The position numbers were made by a program, and so were the translations under genes. A DNA stretch of 64,000 bases from the NCBI GenBank assembly GCA_019359015.1, contig JAHHID010000007.1, positions 1 through 64,000 on the forward strand. The letters run 5' to 3'. The notes beneath the pieces are model-generated. The model searched no databases. It had not been told where the DNA came from and saw only the letters and a program-made list of their open reading frames with translations. The stretch is from Spirirestis rafaelensis WJT71-NPBG6 (GTDB lineage Bacteria > Cyanobacteriota > Cyanobacteriia > Cyanobacteriales > Nostocaceae). The stretch's first letter is position 1. Each line of letters begins with the position of its first letter. This document shows, piece by piece, positions 36,206 through 46,171 of the stretch.

Positions 36206-39200
36206 ATGTTCACCCACGTCAAGTCCACCATTCGACATATTGCGCCAGATAACTTACGCGGACGTAATTTAATCAAGGTGGTCTATGTCGTGCTTGAGTC
36301 CCAGTACCAAAGCGCATTGTCACAAGCGGTTCGCACGATTAACGCGCAACATCCCAACGTGGCGATTGAAATCAGCGGGTACTTAATTGAAGAACTTCGA
36401 GATCCAGAAAACTACGAAGAGTTCAAGCGGGAAATCGAGACTGCGAATATTTTTATCGCCTCACTAATTTTTATAGAAGACTTAGCGCAGAAAGTAGTAG
36501 CAGCTGTAGAACCACATCGGTCAAAGCTGGACGTTTCGGTGGTTTTCCCATCTATGCCGGAAGTGATGCGCCTAAGTAAAATGGGTAGCTTTTCCTTGGC
36601 ACAGTTGGGACAGTCGAAAAGCGTTATTGCACAATTCATGCGAAAACGCAAGGAAAAATCGGGCGCAGGATTCCAAGATGGAATGCTGAAGCTGTTGCGA
36701 ACGCTGCCGCAAGTGCTAAAGTTCCTGCCAATGGAAAAAGCACAGGATGCCCGAAATTTCATGCTTAGTTTTCAGTATTGGCTAGGTGGTAGCGCTGAAA
36801 ACCTGGAAAACTTCTTGCTGATGCTAGCTGATAAATATGTATTAAAAGATGTAGATAAACAAAATTTTGCATCTGTTACATATCAAGCGCCAGTTGTTTA
36901 TCCCGATATGGGGATTTGGCATCCTTTAGCACCGACGATGTTTGAGGATGTAAAAGAATACCTCAATTGGTATACGGGTCGCAAGGATATTTCCCCAGAT
37001 TTGAAAGATCCGTTGGCACCTTGTGTAGGACTCGTACTGCAACGCACGCACCTAGTAACGGGTGATGATGCCCATTATGTGGCAATGGTGCAGGAATTGG
37101 AATCACTCGGCGCAAAAGTAGTTCCGGTATTTGCGGGTGGTTTGGACTTTTCTAAACCTGTGGATGCCTATTTTTTGGAATCGACTTCCAAAACATCGCT
37201 AGTCGATGCTGTAGTATCGCTGACTGGTTTCGCTTTGGTGGGTGGACCAGCAAGACAAGACCATCCGAAAGCGATTGAGTCGTTGAAGCGCTTGAATCGT
37301 CCTTACATGGTAGCGCTGCCTTTGGTGTTTCAAACAACCGAAGAATGGCAAGATAGCGATTTGGGTTTACATCCGATTCAAGTAGCGTTGCAAATTGCGA
37401 TTCCTGAGTTAGATGGGGCAATTGAGCCGATAATTTTATCAGGCAGAGATGGAACCACAGGAAAAGCGATCGCACTTCAAGATCGAATTGAAGCGATCGC
37501 CCAACGTGCTTTAAAATGGGCAAATCTGCGCCGCAAACCAAAGCTACACAAAAAAGTCGCCATCACCGTTTTCAGCTTTCCCCCAGATAAAGGAAACGTG
37601 GGAACCGCTGCATACTTGGATGTATTCGGTTCCATCTTTGAAGTGATGAAAGCGCTGAAAAATAACGGCTATGACTTGCCAGAATTGCCAGAATCAGCCG
37701 CAGCGTTGATGCAAGAAGTCATCCACGATGCTCAAGCGCAGTATAGCAGCCCGGAACTGAACGTCGCCTATAAAATGTCGGTGCCAGAATACGAAGCACT
37801 GACACCTTACTCCCACCGCTTAGAAGAGAATTGGGGACCACCTCCCGGACATCTCAACAGCGATGGACAAAATCTGCTGATTTACGGAAAGCAATTTGGT
37901 AACGTCTTTATCGGTGTCCAGCCTACCTTTGGTTACGAAGGTGACCCGATGCGGTTATTATTTTCGCGTTCGGCAAGCCCGCATCATGGTTTCGCTGCAT
38001 ACTACACATACTTAGAGCAAGTATGGGGCGCTGATGCTGTACTCCACTTCGGTACGCATGGTTCCTTGGAATTCATGCCCGGTAAACAAATGGGGATGTC
38101 TGGGGAATGTTATCCAGATAACCTGATTGGGATGATTCCCAATCTGTATTATTACGCAGCCAATAACCCCAGTGAGGCGACGATCGCTAAACGCCGCAGT
38201 TATGCATCAACAATTTCCTACCTAACACCACCTGCGGAAAATGCTGGTTTATACAAAGGTTTGAAAGAATTAAGCGAGTTAATTGCTTCTTACCAAACCT
38301 TGAAAGATACTGGACGCGGTGTTCCGATTGTCAACAGCATTATCGACAAGTGCCGGTTGGTAAACTTGGATAAAGACATCATTTTTGCCGAAACCGATGC
38401 CAAAGATATGACCGCCGAGGAGCGGGATAATATAGTTGGCAGCGTGTATCGCAAGTTGATGGAAATTGAATCTAGGTTGTTGCCTTGTGGATTGCACGTA
38501 ATTGGTAAACCACCATCAGCGGAGGAAGCGATCGCTACTTTAGTCAACATCGCTAGTTTAGATCGTCAAGAAGAAGAAATCGTTGGTTTGCCGCGAATAA
38601 TCGCTAATAGCATCGGACGGGACTTGGACGAAATTTATCAAAATAGCGATCGGGGTGTTTTAGAAGATGTCCAACTGCTGCAAGATATTACTTTAGCAAC
38701 CCGTGAAGCAGTTAGCGCCCTTGTGAAAGAGCAAACTGACGCAGAAGGGCGAGTTTCTCTAGTTTCCAAGTTGAATTTCTTCAACATGGGCAAAAAGGAA
38801 CCTTGGGTAGAAGCATTGCATCAAGCAGGATATCCCAAAGTTGATCCAACACCACTTAAACCGTTGTTTGAGTACTTAGAATTCTGTTTGCAGCAAGTTT
38901 GTGCAGATAACGAATTAGGCGCATTACTCAAAGGTTTAGAAGGCGAATACATCCTCCCCGGTCCCGGTGGCGACCCCATCCGCAACCCGGATGTATTACC
39001 GACAGGTAAAAATATACACGCCCTTGACCCGCAATCCATCCCGACAACTGCGGCAGTCCAATCAGCCAAAGTCGTTGTAGACAGGCTTCTGGCGCGTAAC
39101 AAATCTGAAAACGATGGAAAGTATCCCGAAACCATTGCCTGTGTCCTTTGGGGAACCGATAACATCAAAACTTACGGTGAATCCTTAGCACAAATCATGT

Positions 39201-40192
39201 GGATGATTGGTGTGCGTCCGGTTCCCGATGCTTTGGGAAGAGTGAACAAGCTGGAATTGATTCCCCTAGAAGAGTTGGGAAGACCGAGAATTGATGTTGT
39301 CATCAACTGTTCGGGTGTGTTCCGCGACTTATTCATCAACCAGATGAATCTGTTAGACCAAGGCGTAAAAATGGCGGCTGAAGCCGATGAACCTCCATCG
39401 ATGAACTTTGTTCGCAAACATGCTTTGCAGCAAGCTCAGGACATGGGAATCAACTTACGTCAAGCAGCGACTCGCGTCTTCTCCAATGCTTCTGGTTCCT
39501 ACTCCTCAAACATCAACTTGGCAGTAGAAAACAGCACATGGGACAGCGAAGCCGAGTTACAGGAAATGTACCTGAAGCGGAAATCTTTCGCCTTCAATTC
39601 TGATAACCCCGGTATGATGGACGAATCGAGGAATATTTTTGAAAGCACTCTGAAAACTGCGGAAGCGACTTTCCAAAATCTCGATTCTTCCGAGATTAGC
39701 TTGACCGACGTTTCCCACTACTTCGACTCTGACCCCACCAAGCTTGTAGCAAGTCTGCGCGATGATGGCAAGACACCAGCATCATACATCGCCGACACGA
39801 CTACAGCAAACGCTCAAGTCCGGACATTATCAGAAACCGTGCGTCTTGATGCTCGTACCAAGTTGTTAAATCCGAAGTGGTATGAGGGGATGTTATCTCA
39901 CGGTTACGAAGGTGTGCGCGAACTTTCCAAGCGATTGGTGAATACGATGGGTTGGAGTGCGACAGCCGGCGCGGTTGATAACTGGATTTACGAGGATACC
40001 AACGAAACCTTCATCAAAGATGAAGAAATGCGTCAGCGATTGATGAACCTCAATCCGCATTCTTTCCGCAAGGTTGTATCAACTTTATTGGAAGTTAATG
40101 GACGCGGTTATTGGGAGACTAGCGAAGAGAATTTGAACAAGTTGCGCGAGTTGTACCAAGAGGTTGAGGATCGAATTGAGGGGGTTGAGTAA
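36206..40192 (+). CDS. chlH: Magnesium chelatase subunit H
   Basis: About 1328 residues, the usual length for cyanobacterial ChlH/BchH. It is the porphyrin-binding catalytic subunit of Mg-chelatase, which inserts Mg2+ into protoporphyrin IX with ChlI and ChlD at the first committed step of chlorophyll synthesis. Family signatures include [37 protein letters not shown], and [16 protein letters not shown] with the C-terminal region [19 protein letters not shown] 36206 is chosen (AGGAG 10 nt upstream) because it restores the family N-terminus [15 protein letters not shown] 36158 is less likely. Monocistronic, with a strong terminator. Confidence 0.96.
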   Translation: MFTHVKSTIRHIAPDNLRGRNLIKVVYVVLESQYQSALSQAVRTINAQHPNVAIEISGYLIEELRDPENYEEFKREIETANIFIASLIFIEDLAQKVVAAVEPHRSKLDVSVVFPSMPEVMRLSKMGSFSLAQLGQSKSVIAQFMRKRKEKSGAGFQDGMLKLLRTLPQVLKFLPMEKAQDARNFMLSFQYWLGGSAENLENFLLMLADKYVLKDVDKQNFASVTYQAPVVYPDMGIWHPLAPTMFEDVKEYLNWYTGRKDISPDLKDPLAPCVGLVLQRTHLVTGDDAHYVAMVQELESLGAKVVPVFAGGLDFSKPVDAYFLESTSKTSLVDAVVSLTGFALVGGPARQDHPKAIESLKRLNRPYMVALPLVFQTTEEWQDSDLGLHPIQVALQIAIPELDGAIEPIILSGRDGTTGKAIALQDRIEAIAQRALKWANLRRKPKLHKKVAITVFSFPPDKGNVGTAAYLDVFGSIFEVMKALKNNGYDLPELPESAAALMQEVIHDAQAQYSSPELNVAYKMSVPEYEALTPYSHRLEENWGPPPGHLNSDGQNLLIYGKQFGNVFIGVQPTFGYEGDPMRLLFSRSASPHHGFAAYYTYLEQVWGADAVLHFGTHGSLEFMPGKQMGMSGECYPDNLIGMIPNLYYYAANNPSEATIAKRRSYASTISYLTPPAENAGLYKGLKELSELIASYQTLKDTGRGVPIVNSIIDKCRLVNLDKDIIFAETDAKDMTAEERDNIVGSVYRKLMEIESRLLPCGLHVIGKPPSAEEAIATLVNIASLDRQEEEIVGLPRIIANSIGRDLDEIYQNSDRGVLEDVQLLQDITLATREAVSALVKEQTDAEGRVSLVSKLNFFNMGKKEPWVEALHQAGYPKVDPTPLKPLFEYLEFCLQQVCADNELGALLKGLEGEYILPGPGGDPIRNPDVLPTGKNIHALDPQSIPTTAAVQSAKVVVDRLLARNKSENDGKYPETIACVLWGTDNIKTYGESLAQIMWMIGVRPVPDALGRVNKLELIPLEELGRPRIDVVINCSGVFRDLFINQMNLLDQGVKMAAEADEPPSMNFVRKHALQQAQDMGINLRQAATRVFSNASGSYSSNINLAVENSTWDSEAELQEMYLKRKSFAFNSDNPGMMDESRNIFESTLKTAEATFQNLDSSEISLTDVSHYFDSDPTKLVASLRDDGKTPASYIADTTTANAQVRTLSETVRLDARTKLLNPKWYEGMLSHGYEGVRELSKRLVNTMGWSATAGAVDNWIYEDTNETFIKDEEMRQRLMNLNPHSFRKVVSTLLEVNGRGYWETSEENLNKLRELYQEVEDRIEGVE

Positions 40193-40274
40193 TTGTAATA
40201 CTGAATTTATATAGATGTGAAACTAAATATTTCAGCTATATAAGTTCAGCTTATATCTGTATATAAAAAATTTT

Positions 40275-40297
40275 AGCCTGCGAAAGCAGGCTTTTTT
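40275..40297. terminator. Strong bidirectional terminator after chlH
   Basis: AGCCTGC-GAAA-GCAGGCT with a GNRA-type tetraloop and six T on the plus strand. The minus strand also runs into AAAATTTTTT, so it can serve the convergent gene ending at 40308. Confidence 0.88.
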
Positions 40298-40307
40298 ATC
40301 AAACATG

Positions 40308-41363
40308 TTAGTCATAATAATCTGAAGGGCAATAATTTTCAGCACAAGATGGATGAGCAATAACTATAGAATTTCTATGTTCTATTTGCTCAAACCAATT
40401 ACCCTCATGTCGAACAATAGGTTGGTTACAAATACCACACCTGTAGTCATCAATTGACTGCCAATGGCATCCTATTAATTTGTTGATAGCATCAGGAAAA
40501 ATTCCTGCTGTTTGTAAAAACTCATGAATCACCCGCATGGGATCAATGCGACACCACCAACCCGCTACATGATAGATTTCATAACCTGTAGCAGCTAGTT
40601 TGATATCTCTTTCTCTATCTCTCAGAATATTTTCTTCAGACTGAAAATGATATTCACCATCAATCTCTAACCCAATCAGCCTAACCTGTGTATTTGAAGT
40701 ACGAACAACCCAAAGCTGATCGATAATATAAGGAGTCTTATTTTTATTTAAAGGATCAGGTATGATAAATTGACCTGTAAAAAATATTAATTTTTCTTTC
40801 CATTCAGGAAAGTTCGCATTGTATCCTAAAGTATGACAATAATGATTAAGAATTAAATCATGGGAAGCCCGATATGCAAGAAATTCGCTACGGCTGATAT
40901 CATTTTTTTGTAAGTACTCCTGAGGAATAGAATAACCACGTATTTTTGCAACTTCAAGAGCTTCAATATGGGTGGGAGTTCTCCCTTCTATGTCTGCATG
41001 ATGCTGATATAACGGAATTGTATCCCACTTACTTGAAGGAACCCAACCAATTTCTAATTCTTGCATGAGTAATTCATGATCACCCCATTCTTCCCAAAGT
41101 CTACCAGGAATGCTTCTTTCTTCAGTTTCATAATTATAATTTTTGGAGACCAAACCTTTTTCTTTCAGGCTATGCAAATCTTCAGAACTAATATTCTTTA
41201 ACAATATCGATGATGCATTTTCGGAGCTTGAACCAACAGGATGTAATATATGATGTCTAGGTTTATTTAAAATAATCGGAGAAGACTTTAAGTCAAATTT
41301 TAATCCTTGCTGGTATTTACCGATTGAGCTATGTGCTTTCCTAGCTGCTTCTATTTGATCCAT
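40308..41363 (-). CDS. Vsr/DUF559-like nuclease with Cys-rich C-terminus
   Basis: 351 residues. The middle (about 200-265) has a PD-(D/E)XK pattern as in Vsr, DUF559 and MTES_1575 endonucleases: IIDQLWVV, then LIGLEIDGEYHF, followed by DRERDIKLAATGYEIYHVAG. A C-terminal CxxC...C pattern (CGICNQP, HPSCAENYC) suggests a small zinc-binding unit. The N-terminal 190 residues are unrecognised. It is AT-rich relative to chlH and divergent from a second unknown gene (88 bp apart), as in accessory or defence loci. A role in cutting foreign DNA is inference. Confidence 0.65.
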   Translation of the reverse strand: MDQIEAARKAHSSIGKYQQGLKFDLKSSPIILNKPRHHILHPVGSSSENASSILLKNISSEDLHSLKEKGLVSKNYNYETEERSIPGRLWEEWGDHELLMQELEIGWVPSSKWDTIPLYQHHADIEGRTPTHIEALEVAKIRGYSIPQEYLQKNDISRSEFLAYRASHDLILNHYCHTLGYNANFPEWKEKLIFFTGQFIIPDPLNKNKTPYIIDQLWVVRTSNTQVRLIGLEIDGEYHFQSEENILRDRERDIKLAATGYEIYHVAGWWCRIDPMRVIHEFLQTAGIFPDAINKLIGCHWQSIDDYRCGICNQPIVRHEGNWFEQIEHRNSIVIAHPSCAENYCPSDYYD

Positions 41364-41451
41364 ATTTTTTTATTACATGTTTTTTTAGTATAATATACTT
41401 AGACTTAAAGGTTACAATAGGAAAAATTTATCTATTTATAAATCTTGACAA

Positions 41452-41967
41452 ATGCTTTCGTTAAAGTCATTTAATCAAGCTTACCTATTTGAAGCGGAAG
41501 AACTGGAAGCAAGAGATGAAATTTTTAGCAAGTATAAGTATGCCTTGGCTCATATAGGCGTTGATTTTTATCAAGAGGATGTTCAAGAAGCTCTGCTCAA
41601 TTGTCTTGAGGGTTTTGAAGATGCTATACGTGCAACTATAGCGTATTGGTACTGGTTAGAAGAAAACTCCAGACCTTTTTACCCTAATGCTTGTATAGTT
41701 CAATCAATGAGTGAACGTTGGGATTCTCGTTACTGGAGAGATTCTTATTTAGATAATCCAAATTTTAAAAATCCTTGCGAAAGATTTTGGGAAGAAGCAG
41801 GAAAAATTTGGGGATTTGATGTGAGAAATCAAATTATTGCTGATGTAAACTCAGATGATAAAGGTTATGAATACGTGATGTTTAAAAATGCTAAAACTCT
41901 CTCACTATCAGCTGCTAGACGTTTGGGATGGGAAAGACTTAAAGAATATGCACTACAACAATATTAA
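41452..41967 (+). CDS. Hypothetical acidic protein
   Basis: 171 residues, not recognised. Rich in acidic and aromatic residues (YWYWLEENSRPFYP, SERWDSRYWRDSYLDN). No signal peptide or membrane span; predicted mostly helical. It lies divergent to the Vsr/DUF559-like nuclease, sharing an 88-bp promoter region, so the two may form a functional pair. No ribosome site is obvious. Confidence 0.6.
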   Translation: MLSLKSFNQAYLFEAEELEARDEIFSKYKYALAHIGVDFYQEDVQEALLNCLEGFEDAIRATIAYWYWLEENSRPFYPNACIVQSMSERWDSRYWRDSYLDNPNFKNPCERFWEEAGKIWGFDVRNQIIADVNSDDKGYEYVMFKNAKTLSLSAARRLGWERLKEYALQQY

Positions 41968-42339
41968 TCAAGTTTTGTGTCAGCACTATACTCGATGTGT
42001 AAAGAACTACAATTTTGTGAGTTAGTGAGGTGTACAGGTTTAGTTCCTCGTAGATATTGCACTACTCTCTCACAACAAGTAATCGCACTTTAGTAGATTT
42101 TAGGGTTTGCAGTGTGATAGCTCTACTTTTCCATAAAAGGTGATCGCTCACTCTCCTGCAACAAGTGATCGCTTAGTTTTTGAGATTTTCTACAAGGCGA
42201 TCGCCCGAATCTTCCACAACAAGCGATCGCTTAACTTTTAAAATAGTCCCTACAAAAGTACGTCCGCTACATCAGTTACAACACAAAGATAATCGGTAGG
42301 CAAGCTATAATTTGTTCAGAGTAAAGGTGATGTACCTTG
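41968..42339. repeat. HIP1-based repeat block
   Basis: Several imperfect copies of a 50-60 bp unit (TCTTCCACAACAAGCGATCGCTTA...TTTTCTACAAGGCGATCGC) at about 42060-42240. Relatives lie at 43440-43530 and 44385-44440. No gene. Confidence 0.7.
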
Positions 42340-42546
42340 ATGTTAACCCTTGAGCAAATTGAGTCTGCCATTCTTCAACTATCACCTGATGAGTATAAAA
42401 AGCTCATAGAGTGGTTTGCTGATTTGGACTATCAACGCTGGGATGAGCAATTAGAGAAAGACATTGCTGATGGAAAATTGGAAGCTTTAGCACAGGAGGC
42501 GATCACTCACTCTTTCACAGGAGGCGATCGCTCTTTGGGAGCGTAA
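42340..42546 (+). pseudogene. Antitoxin-like protein with replaced C-terminus
   Basis: 68 codons. The first 50 (MLTLEQIESAILQLSPDEYK, then LIEWFADLDYQRWDEQLEKD and IADGKLEALAQEAI) match small cyanobacterial antitoxins usually paired with RelE/ParE-type toxins. The normal tail is replaced by THSFTGGDRSLGA, encoded by a HIP1 repeat unit (about 42495-42535), and no toxin gene follows. It is probably a broken toxin-antitoxin remnant. TTG 42337 is an alternative start. Confidence 0.55.
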
Positions 42547-42680
42547 TTTTGGGGTTATGGAGTGCGTAGGCGAGCTTTTCGTAGACATGGCTTTGAGAAG
42601 GTGGATATTGAAACTCTTGGTCAATGAGTACAATTATATTAACTAGATTTAATATAAGCGCCAATATTACCACGAAAAAA

Positions 42681-43097
42681 ATGCCAGCAAAAGACATTTA
42701 CCATGATGCTGTTAAAAATGCCTTAATTAAAGATGGCTGGACAATTATAGCTGACCCTTATTTTTTGCAGTATGAAGATGCAGAACTTTATGCCGATTTA
42801 TTTGTAGAAAAAGGTTTATTAGCAGAACAAGAAGGACGGAAAATAGTTGTAGAAATTAAGAGTTTTATCAGTCCTTCTCCCATGAGAGATTTTGAAAATG
42901 CTCTAGGTCAATATATTCTCTACCGCGACATTTTACAACTAGCCAGTAAAAACTATAAAATTTATCTAGCAATCAGAGATACAGTATTTGATACTTTCTT
43001 TCAAAGAAAATCTATTCAAGCAGTGGTTAAACTTCAGCAAATTGAATTTATTGTTTTTAACAATGAAAGGGAGGAAATTACTTTATGGATAAATTAA
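42681..43097 (+). CDS. xisH: XisH family protein
   Basis: About 138 residues. XisH was defined as a factor needed for excision of the fdxN element in Anabaena heterocysts, but homologues are widespread and often far from any such element. Features: [20 protein letters not shown], then [11 protein letters not shown] with the Glu-X-Lys of a PD-(D/E)XK-like fold, and [19 protein letters not shown] 42681 restores the family N-terminus; the upstream extension to 42624 is spurious. It overlaps xisI by 13 nt, so the two are translationally coupled. Confidence 0.88.
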   Translation: MPAKDIYHDAVKNALIKDGWTIIADPYFLQYEDAELYADLFVEKGLLAEQEGRKIVVEIKSFISPSPMRDFENALGQYILYRDILQLASKNYKIYLAIRDTVFDTFFQRKSIQAVVKLQQIEFIVFNNEREEITLWIN

Positions 43098-43426
43098 CAG
43101 CATATCGAGAGTTAATTAAACAGGTGCTAACTGAATATGATAATTTATCTCGTAAATCACCTGATAAAATTGCTGAAAATTGTTTAGTGTTTGATGAAAA
43201 TCATGATCATTATCTCTGGTTAAGTGTAGATTGGCAAGGTAGCAAAAGACTTAAATATACTCATGTTCATATTCGGATTAAGAATGAAAAAATTTTTATA
43301 GAAGAAGACTGGACAGAAGAAGGGATAGCAACTGAATTAATGAAGTTAGGTGTAAATAGCAGCGAGATTGTCTTAGCTTTTCAGCCTCCAGATGTGAGAA
43401 AATTTACAGAATTTGCAACAGCTTAG
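43085..43426 (+). CDS. xisI: XisI family protein
   Basis: 113 residues, the usual XisI length: [48 protein letters not shown], and [14 protein letters not shown]. It is the partner of XisH; the pair may act as recombination directionality factors or as a nuclease/regulator pair. The overlap with xisH implies a fixed ratio. No fdxN gene or site-specific recombinase is nearby in the window. Confidence 0.88.
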   Translation: MDKLTAYRELIKQVLTEYDNLSRKSPDKIAENCLVFDENHDHYLWLSVDWQGSKRLKYTHVHIRIKNEKIFIEEDWTEEGIATELMKLGVNSSEIVLAFQPPDVRKFTEFATA

Positions 43427-43527
43427 TAAATTATTATTCTAGGGGGGCGATCGCTCACTCTTCCACAACAAGCGATCGCTTTGTTGTTGAGGTTTTCTGC
43501 AAGGTGATCGCTCACTCTTCGACAACA

Positions 43528-43767
43528 GGCGACCGCATTTGTTATTTCGGCGACCGCATTTGTTATTTCGGCGATTGCATTTGCTATTTCGGCGATCACA
43601 TTTGTTATTTGGGCGATCGCATTTGCTATTTTGGCGATCGCATTTGCTATTTCGGCGACCGCATTTGCTATTTCGGCGACCGCATTTGCTATTTCGGCGC
43701 TCGCATTTGTTATTTCGGCGACCGCATTTGTTATTTCGGCGACCGCATTTGTTATTTCGGCGATCAC
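43528..43767. repeat. 21-bp tandem repeat, 11 full copies plus a partial
   Basis: Units starting GGCGAYCGCATTTG and ending TATTTC run without spacers from 43528 to 43758, with a 9-nt partial copy after. Single-base variants sit mainly at the HIP1-like core (GACCGC, GATCGC, GATTGC, GATCAC, GCTCGC). Because 21 is a multiple of three, several frames stay open (GDRICYF, RRPHLLF and SATAFAI on plus; AEIANAV on minus). It is not a CRISPR array, as there are no spacers. Confidence 0.9.
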
Positions 43768-43932
43768 TGTTACTAATTGCATTTATCCCGAAACAACGGA
43801 CAGATATAAATACTTGAGTAAAAATACAGACAAGGTTTCAATTTTAGCTATTAATTAAATCCACAAAATTACTCTTATCACGTAGAAGGCATCCCGCTAT
43901 CTTGAAAGAGAACTATTCAACAAATATCTCCC

Positions 43933-44352
43933 ATGTCTCTAAAAACTCGCGGTTCTGCTGCTATAGACAAAGCTCAACGCCGTCTCGCTCTGCTTAAATC
44001 CATTCATGAGAATCTGGATTTAGGGCACGGGTTAACCATTGAAGCTTACACCAGCCTCATCGCTAATACCCGTGCCACCCTAGAAGCCCATAATACGCTT
44101 CTCTCTAATCTTGAGGAATCTCGTAAAACTATAACTCAGATGGACAAAGCACTCTCGCAACTGTCTGAGAGGATGCTTACTGGAGTCGCGACTATCTACG
44201 GCAGAAACAGCATGGAGTATTCAAAAGCAGGCGGGTCTAATCGCAAGCGAAGTAAAAAATCTATTTCACAAGTTCCTTCAGTTGTAACGGTTACAGCCAC
44301 TCAACCTACCCAAACTGCAACTAACGGCAAAGGCATCTTGAGCGATGTCTGA
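43933..44352 (+). CDS. Hypothetical coiled-coil protein
   Basis: 139 residues, not assigned. Residues about 10-90 are predicted helical with heptad spacing (KAQRRLALLKSIHENLDLG, HNTLLSNLEESRKTITQMD). The C-terminal 45 residues are basic, then Ser/Thr/Pro-rich (NRKRSKKSISQV, TATQPTQTATNGK) and likely disordered. No signal peptide. It stands alone between repeat blocks; composition is less AT-rich than xisHI. Small cyanobacterial proteins of this build are common in Nostocales but have no known role. Confidence 0.6.
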   Translation: MSLKTRGSAAIDKAQRRLALLKSIHENLDLGHGLTIEAYTSLIANTRATLEAHNTLLSNLEESRKTITQMDKALSQLSERMLTGVATIYGRNSMEYSKAGGSNRKRSKKSISQVPSVVTVTATQPTQTATNGKGILSDV

Positions 44353-44901
44353 CGACAAGCCGGTACGCGTTTACGCTTTATTTTTGAGGTTTTCTGTAAG
44401 GCGATCGCACTCAGTCTTTGACAATAAGCGATCGCTCTTTTGTGAACTATTATTTTCTTTAGGGCAAAATTCCAAATGACTTGATAGCTAAATTAGGTGT
44501 TGCTGCATATAGAAGTAAGGTGTTAAGCATTTAATTTGCACATTGAGACAGCAGGGGAGCAGGGGAAAGGGTTTGCAGGTAGGTTTTATTTATAATAGAC
44601 CTCTTGCATAAATCACAAAATTTGAACCCCACCCCGCCAAAGCTACGCTTTGTCTCCCCTCCCCTTAGTAAGGGGAGGGGCTGATCGGGGTGGGGTGTTA
44701 GGGAATGAGTGCAAGATATCTAATAAAAATGGTGCAACTTGTAGGCGCAATAGCTTAGTAATGCAATGGGTAGAAACTGCGAACGTATTAGGGCGTACAA
44801 TTACTAAACCGAGACAGCGGTTAATGTCTGCTTGAAAGGAATACAATAGTTCTTGTAGGGCAGGCAATATCCTTGCCTTAATCCTCATCTAAAATCTTCT
44901 T
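44353..44901. repeat. Repeat-rich spacer with nested hairpin
   Basis: HIP1 repeat unit at 44385-44440. A nested palindrome at 44626-44696 has outer perfect 11-bp arms ACCCCACCCCG / CGGGGTGGGGT and an inner 12-bp arm pair CCCCTCCCCTTA / TAAGGGGAGGGG (44656-44680). This is a typical short dispersed cyanobacterial element. No gene supported. Confidence 0.65.
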
Positions 44902-45477
44902 ATGAATGCTTTAACAGTCAACCTCAACCCTGTTATTGAACTGACAGATGAGCAATTTTTCCAGTTATGTCAGGTAAACGAAAATCTCAGATTTGAACGC
45001 ACTGCAACTGGAGAATTAATTATTATGCCACCTACAGGGGGAGAAACAGGAAACCGCAACGCTGGATTAACTGCTCAAGTTTGGATTTGGAATGAGCAAA
45101 ATAAATTAGGTAAAGTTTTTGACTCCTCTACTGGATTCAAACTTCCTAATGGTGCAAATCGTTCTCCTGATGCTTCTTGGATAAAATTAAAAAGATGGAA
45201 TGGGCTGACTGAAAAACAACAAACCAGATTTTTACCACTTTGTCCTGATTTTGTAGTTGAGTTACTTTCACCGACTGATAGTTTGAGAGACACTCAACAA
45301 AAGATGCAAGAATACCGAGATAATGGTGCGCGTTTGGGTTGGTTAATTAATCGCAAGTCTCGCCAAGTGGAGATTTATCGGATTGGGCAAGATGTTGAGG
45401 TGTTGGAATCTCCTGTTAGTTTATCAGGGGAAGATATTTTACCTGGGTTTGTGTTGAATCTGGAAGCGATTTGGTAA
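44902..45477 (+). CDS. Uma2 family endonuclease (DUF820)
   Basis: 191 residues. Uma2/DUF820 proteins have a PD-(D/E)XK restriction-endonuclease fold and are greatly expanded in cyanobacteria; substrates are unknown. Visible landmarks are TDEQFFQLCQVNENLRFERT, the GELIIMPPTGGETGNRN strand, RSPDASWI (core Asp) and CPDFVVELLSPTDSL (core Glu), then MQEYRDNGARLGWLI. Full length for the family. Monocistronic. Confidence 0.9.
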   Translation: MNALTVNLNPVIELTDEQFFQLCQVNENLRFERTATGELIIMPPTGGETGNRNAGLTAQVWIWNEQNKLGKVFDSSTGFKLPNGANRSPDASWIKLKRWNGLTEKQQTRFLPLCPDFVVELLSPTDSLRDTQQKMQEYRDNGARLGWLINRKSRQVEIYRIGQDVEVLESPVSLSGEDILPGFVLNLEAIW

Positions 45478-45679
45478 TAAAACCTTTACTTAGAGATGAT
45501 AGTTTTATGTTTGCTTAATGAATTTAAAAAATTGTGCGAGCACTCTCATCTTCTGACATGCAATTGCATTTTTTTGAATACTATTTTTATTTAAAGCAAA
45601 ATATCAAATCTATTGAAGAATATCTTCGTAATTTCTAAGTTGCACAACCGATCGCATGAACACAAAATAGTTATATTCA

Positions 45680-46171
45680 TTATTTAATTCGCAGTCCCAT
45701 AATTACTAAATCGCGTTCAATACCGTCAAGTTCTGCGACTTTAGGTAAGTAACCCCAGGATTGAAAGCTGAATTTTTCAAACAGTTTTAAACTAGGTTGA
45801 TTGTGGGCAAAAATTAAACCTAATAAAGTGTTTAAACCTAGACTTGGGCTTTGCTGAATTGCTTGCGCTAAAAGTTGCCGTCCCAAGCCACGCTGATGAT
45901 ATGCAGAAGCAATATAAATACTAATTTCCGCAGTGCTATGGTAAGCGGGTCGCCCATAGAACGATTGGAAACTGAGCCAGCCAGCAACTACACCTTCTAC
46001 TTCTATTACCCAAATTGGGCGTTTTGAGGGCGATCGCCCACCAAACCAGGCAAGCCGACTGGCTACAGACACCGGCTCTAAATCAGCAGTTGCCATGCGG
46101 CTAGGAATTGCGGCATTGTAAATCGCTACAATTGCAGGCAAGTCAGTTTCAGTGGCATGGCGAATAGTCAT
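45680..46171 (-). CDS. GNAT N-acetyltransferase (phosphinothricin-acetyltransferase type)
   Basis: 163 residues with the PAT/Bar-like GNAT pattern: IRHATETDLPAIVAIYNAAI at the N-terminus, VAGWLSFQSFYGRPAYHSTA, and the acetyl-CoA pyrophosphate loop YHQRGLGRQLL. The closing motif NQPSLKLFEKFSFQSWGYLP is typical. It transfers acetyl groups to an amino group of a small molecule; the native substrate in cyanobacteria is unknown. No operon partner. Confidence 0.88.
   Translation of the reverse strand: MTIRHATETDLPAIVAIYNAAIPSRMATADLEPVSVASRLAWFGGRSPSKRPIWVIEVEGVVAGWLSFQSFYGRPAYHSTAEISIYIASAYHQRGLGRQLLAQAIQQSPSLGLNTLLGLIFAHNQPSLKLFEKFSFQSWGYLPKVAELDGIERDLVIMGLRIK

Noticed and set aside
43528-43767. 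CRISPR array
   Set aside because: Direct head-to-tail 21-bp units with no spacers and no cas genes in the window.
43423-43858. Four overlapping frames over the 21-bp tandem array
   Set aside because: They exist because the repeat length is a multiple of three; no ribosome sites or non-repeat domains. Kept only as a finding.
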